A stretch of DNA of 33,554 bases, from positions 1 to 33,554 of the forward strand of contig CADBOE010000115.1 in the NCBI GenBank assembly GCA_902796205.1. Reading direction: 5' to 3'. Each line of letters begins with the position of its first letter. The stretch's first letter is position 1. This stretch comes from an uncultured Ruminococcus sp. (GTDB lineage Bacteria; Bacillota; Clostridia; UBA1212; UBA1255). Below, piece after piece: positions 33,502-33,554 of the stretch. Position numbers and translations under genes: made by a program. Under the pieces are notes generated by a model that saw only the letters and a program-made list of their open reading frames with translations, was not told where the DNA came from and searched no databases.

Positions 33502-33554
33502 ATGAAAAAAGAGAAAAAAATTCAAAAAATTGACAGTTATTATCTCGGCCTTGA
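33502..33554 (+). CDS. cas9: Cas9, N-terminal fragment (cut by window edge)
   Basis: The ATG at 33502 follows a GCGGAGG ribosome site by 8 bp and opens a frame running off the edge: MKKEKKIQKIDSYYLGL, with the next codon starting GA. Cas9 proteins of the Treponema denticola type begin MKKEIKDYFLGLDVGTGSVGWAV, so YYLGL plus an Asp (from GA-) is the start of the RuvC-I motif GLDIGTxSVGWA. Cas9 is the RNA-guided endonuclease of type II CRISPR-Cas and needs the tracrRNA encoded next to it. Only 17 residues are visible, so the call leans on the adjacent tracrRNA. Confidence 0.8.
   Translation, partial: MKKEKKIQKIDSYYLGL

Overview
The window looks like a chromosomal stretch of an anaerobic, fermentative bacterium, most likely an uncultured gut or rumen member of the Bacillota (Clostridia). 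This is inferred from the PyrK/PyrD-B type pyrimidine operon, acetate kinase, Shine-Dalgarno-led genes, near-consensus sigma-A promoters, a DUF3846 protein and the stock of plant-glycan glycosidases. No rRNA or tRNA gene was recognised, so the taxonomy stays inferential. Base composition is fairly GC-rich until about 33,020 and then becomes visibly AT-rich up to the right edge.

Layout. (1) 105-4070, plus strand: acetate kinase overlapping a large secreted, membrane-anchored glycosidase-like protein, closed by a strong terminator. (2) 4099-7242, minus strand: an SGNH hydrolase, a beta-lactamase-fold serine hydrolase and a four-helix membrane protein with a Cys/His tail. (3) 7283-8418: a divergent promoter pair with a 45-bp tandem array exactly between them. 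The rightward promoter has perfect -35 and -10 boxes but drives a STAS-domain gene broken by an in-frame TAA, followed by a short membrane-protein remnant. (4) recG, then a tightly overlapping minus-strand group (GH78-like rhamnosidase, VanZ-like protein, YhcC-like radical SAM protein). (5) A second array of the same repeat family at 13875-14133, again between divergent promoters, then a PHP phosphoesterase, a DUF3846 protein and a second GH78-like enzyme. (6) 18819-23129: a MarR regulator with a double operator on its own promoter and a heterodimeric ABC exporter. (7) 27547-23146, minus strand: an endonuclease/exonuclease/phosphatase-family protein, a ribokinase-family kinase and a third GH78 rhamnosidase. 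(8) 32702-27735, minus strand: a pyrimidine operon (membrane protein, pyrK, pyrD, a pyrF-pyrE fusion, pyrB, pyrI). (9) 32785-33554: a third set of the repeats, then the left end of a type II CRISPR-Cas locus.

How it fits together. Three GH78-like enzymes without visible signal peptides, a surface-anchored glycosidase, an SGNH esterase candidate and a sugar kinase suggest uptake and intracellular breakdown of rhamnose-containing plant glycans, with acetate kinase producing ATP at the fermentative end. The pyr operon supplies UMP synthesis except for pyrA/carAB and pyrC, which are not in the window.

The most notable item is at the right edge. A minus-strand tracrRNA (about 33351-33464) has its own promoter, an anti-repeat, four 3' hairpins and a terminator. 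It is divergent from an ORF starting at 33502 whose first 17 residues match the N-terminus of Cas9. The cas9 body and the CRISPR array lie outside the window. The second notable item is the repeat family with internal GGGGACAG/CTGTCCCC dyads, placed three times in divergent intergenic regions just upstream of -35 elements.
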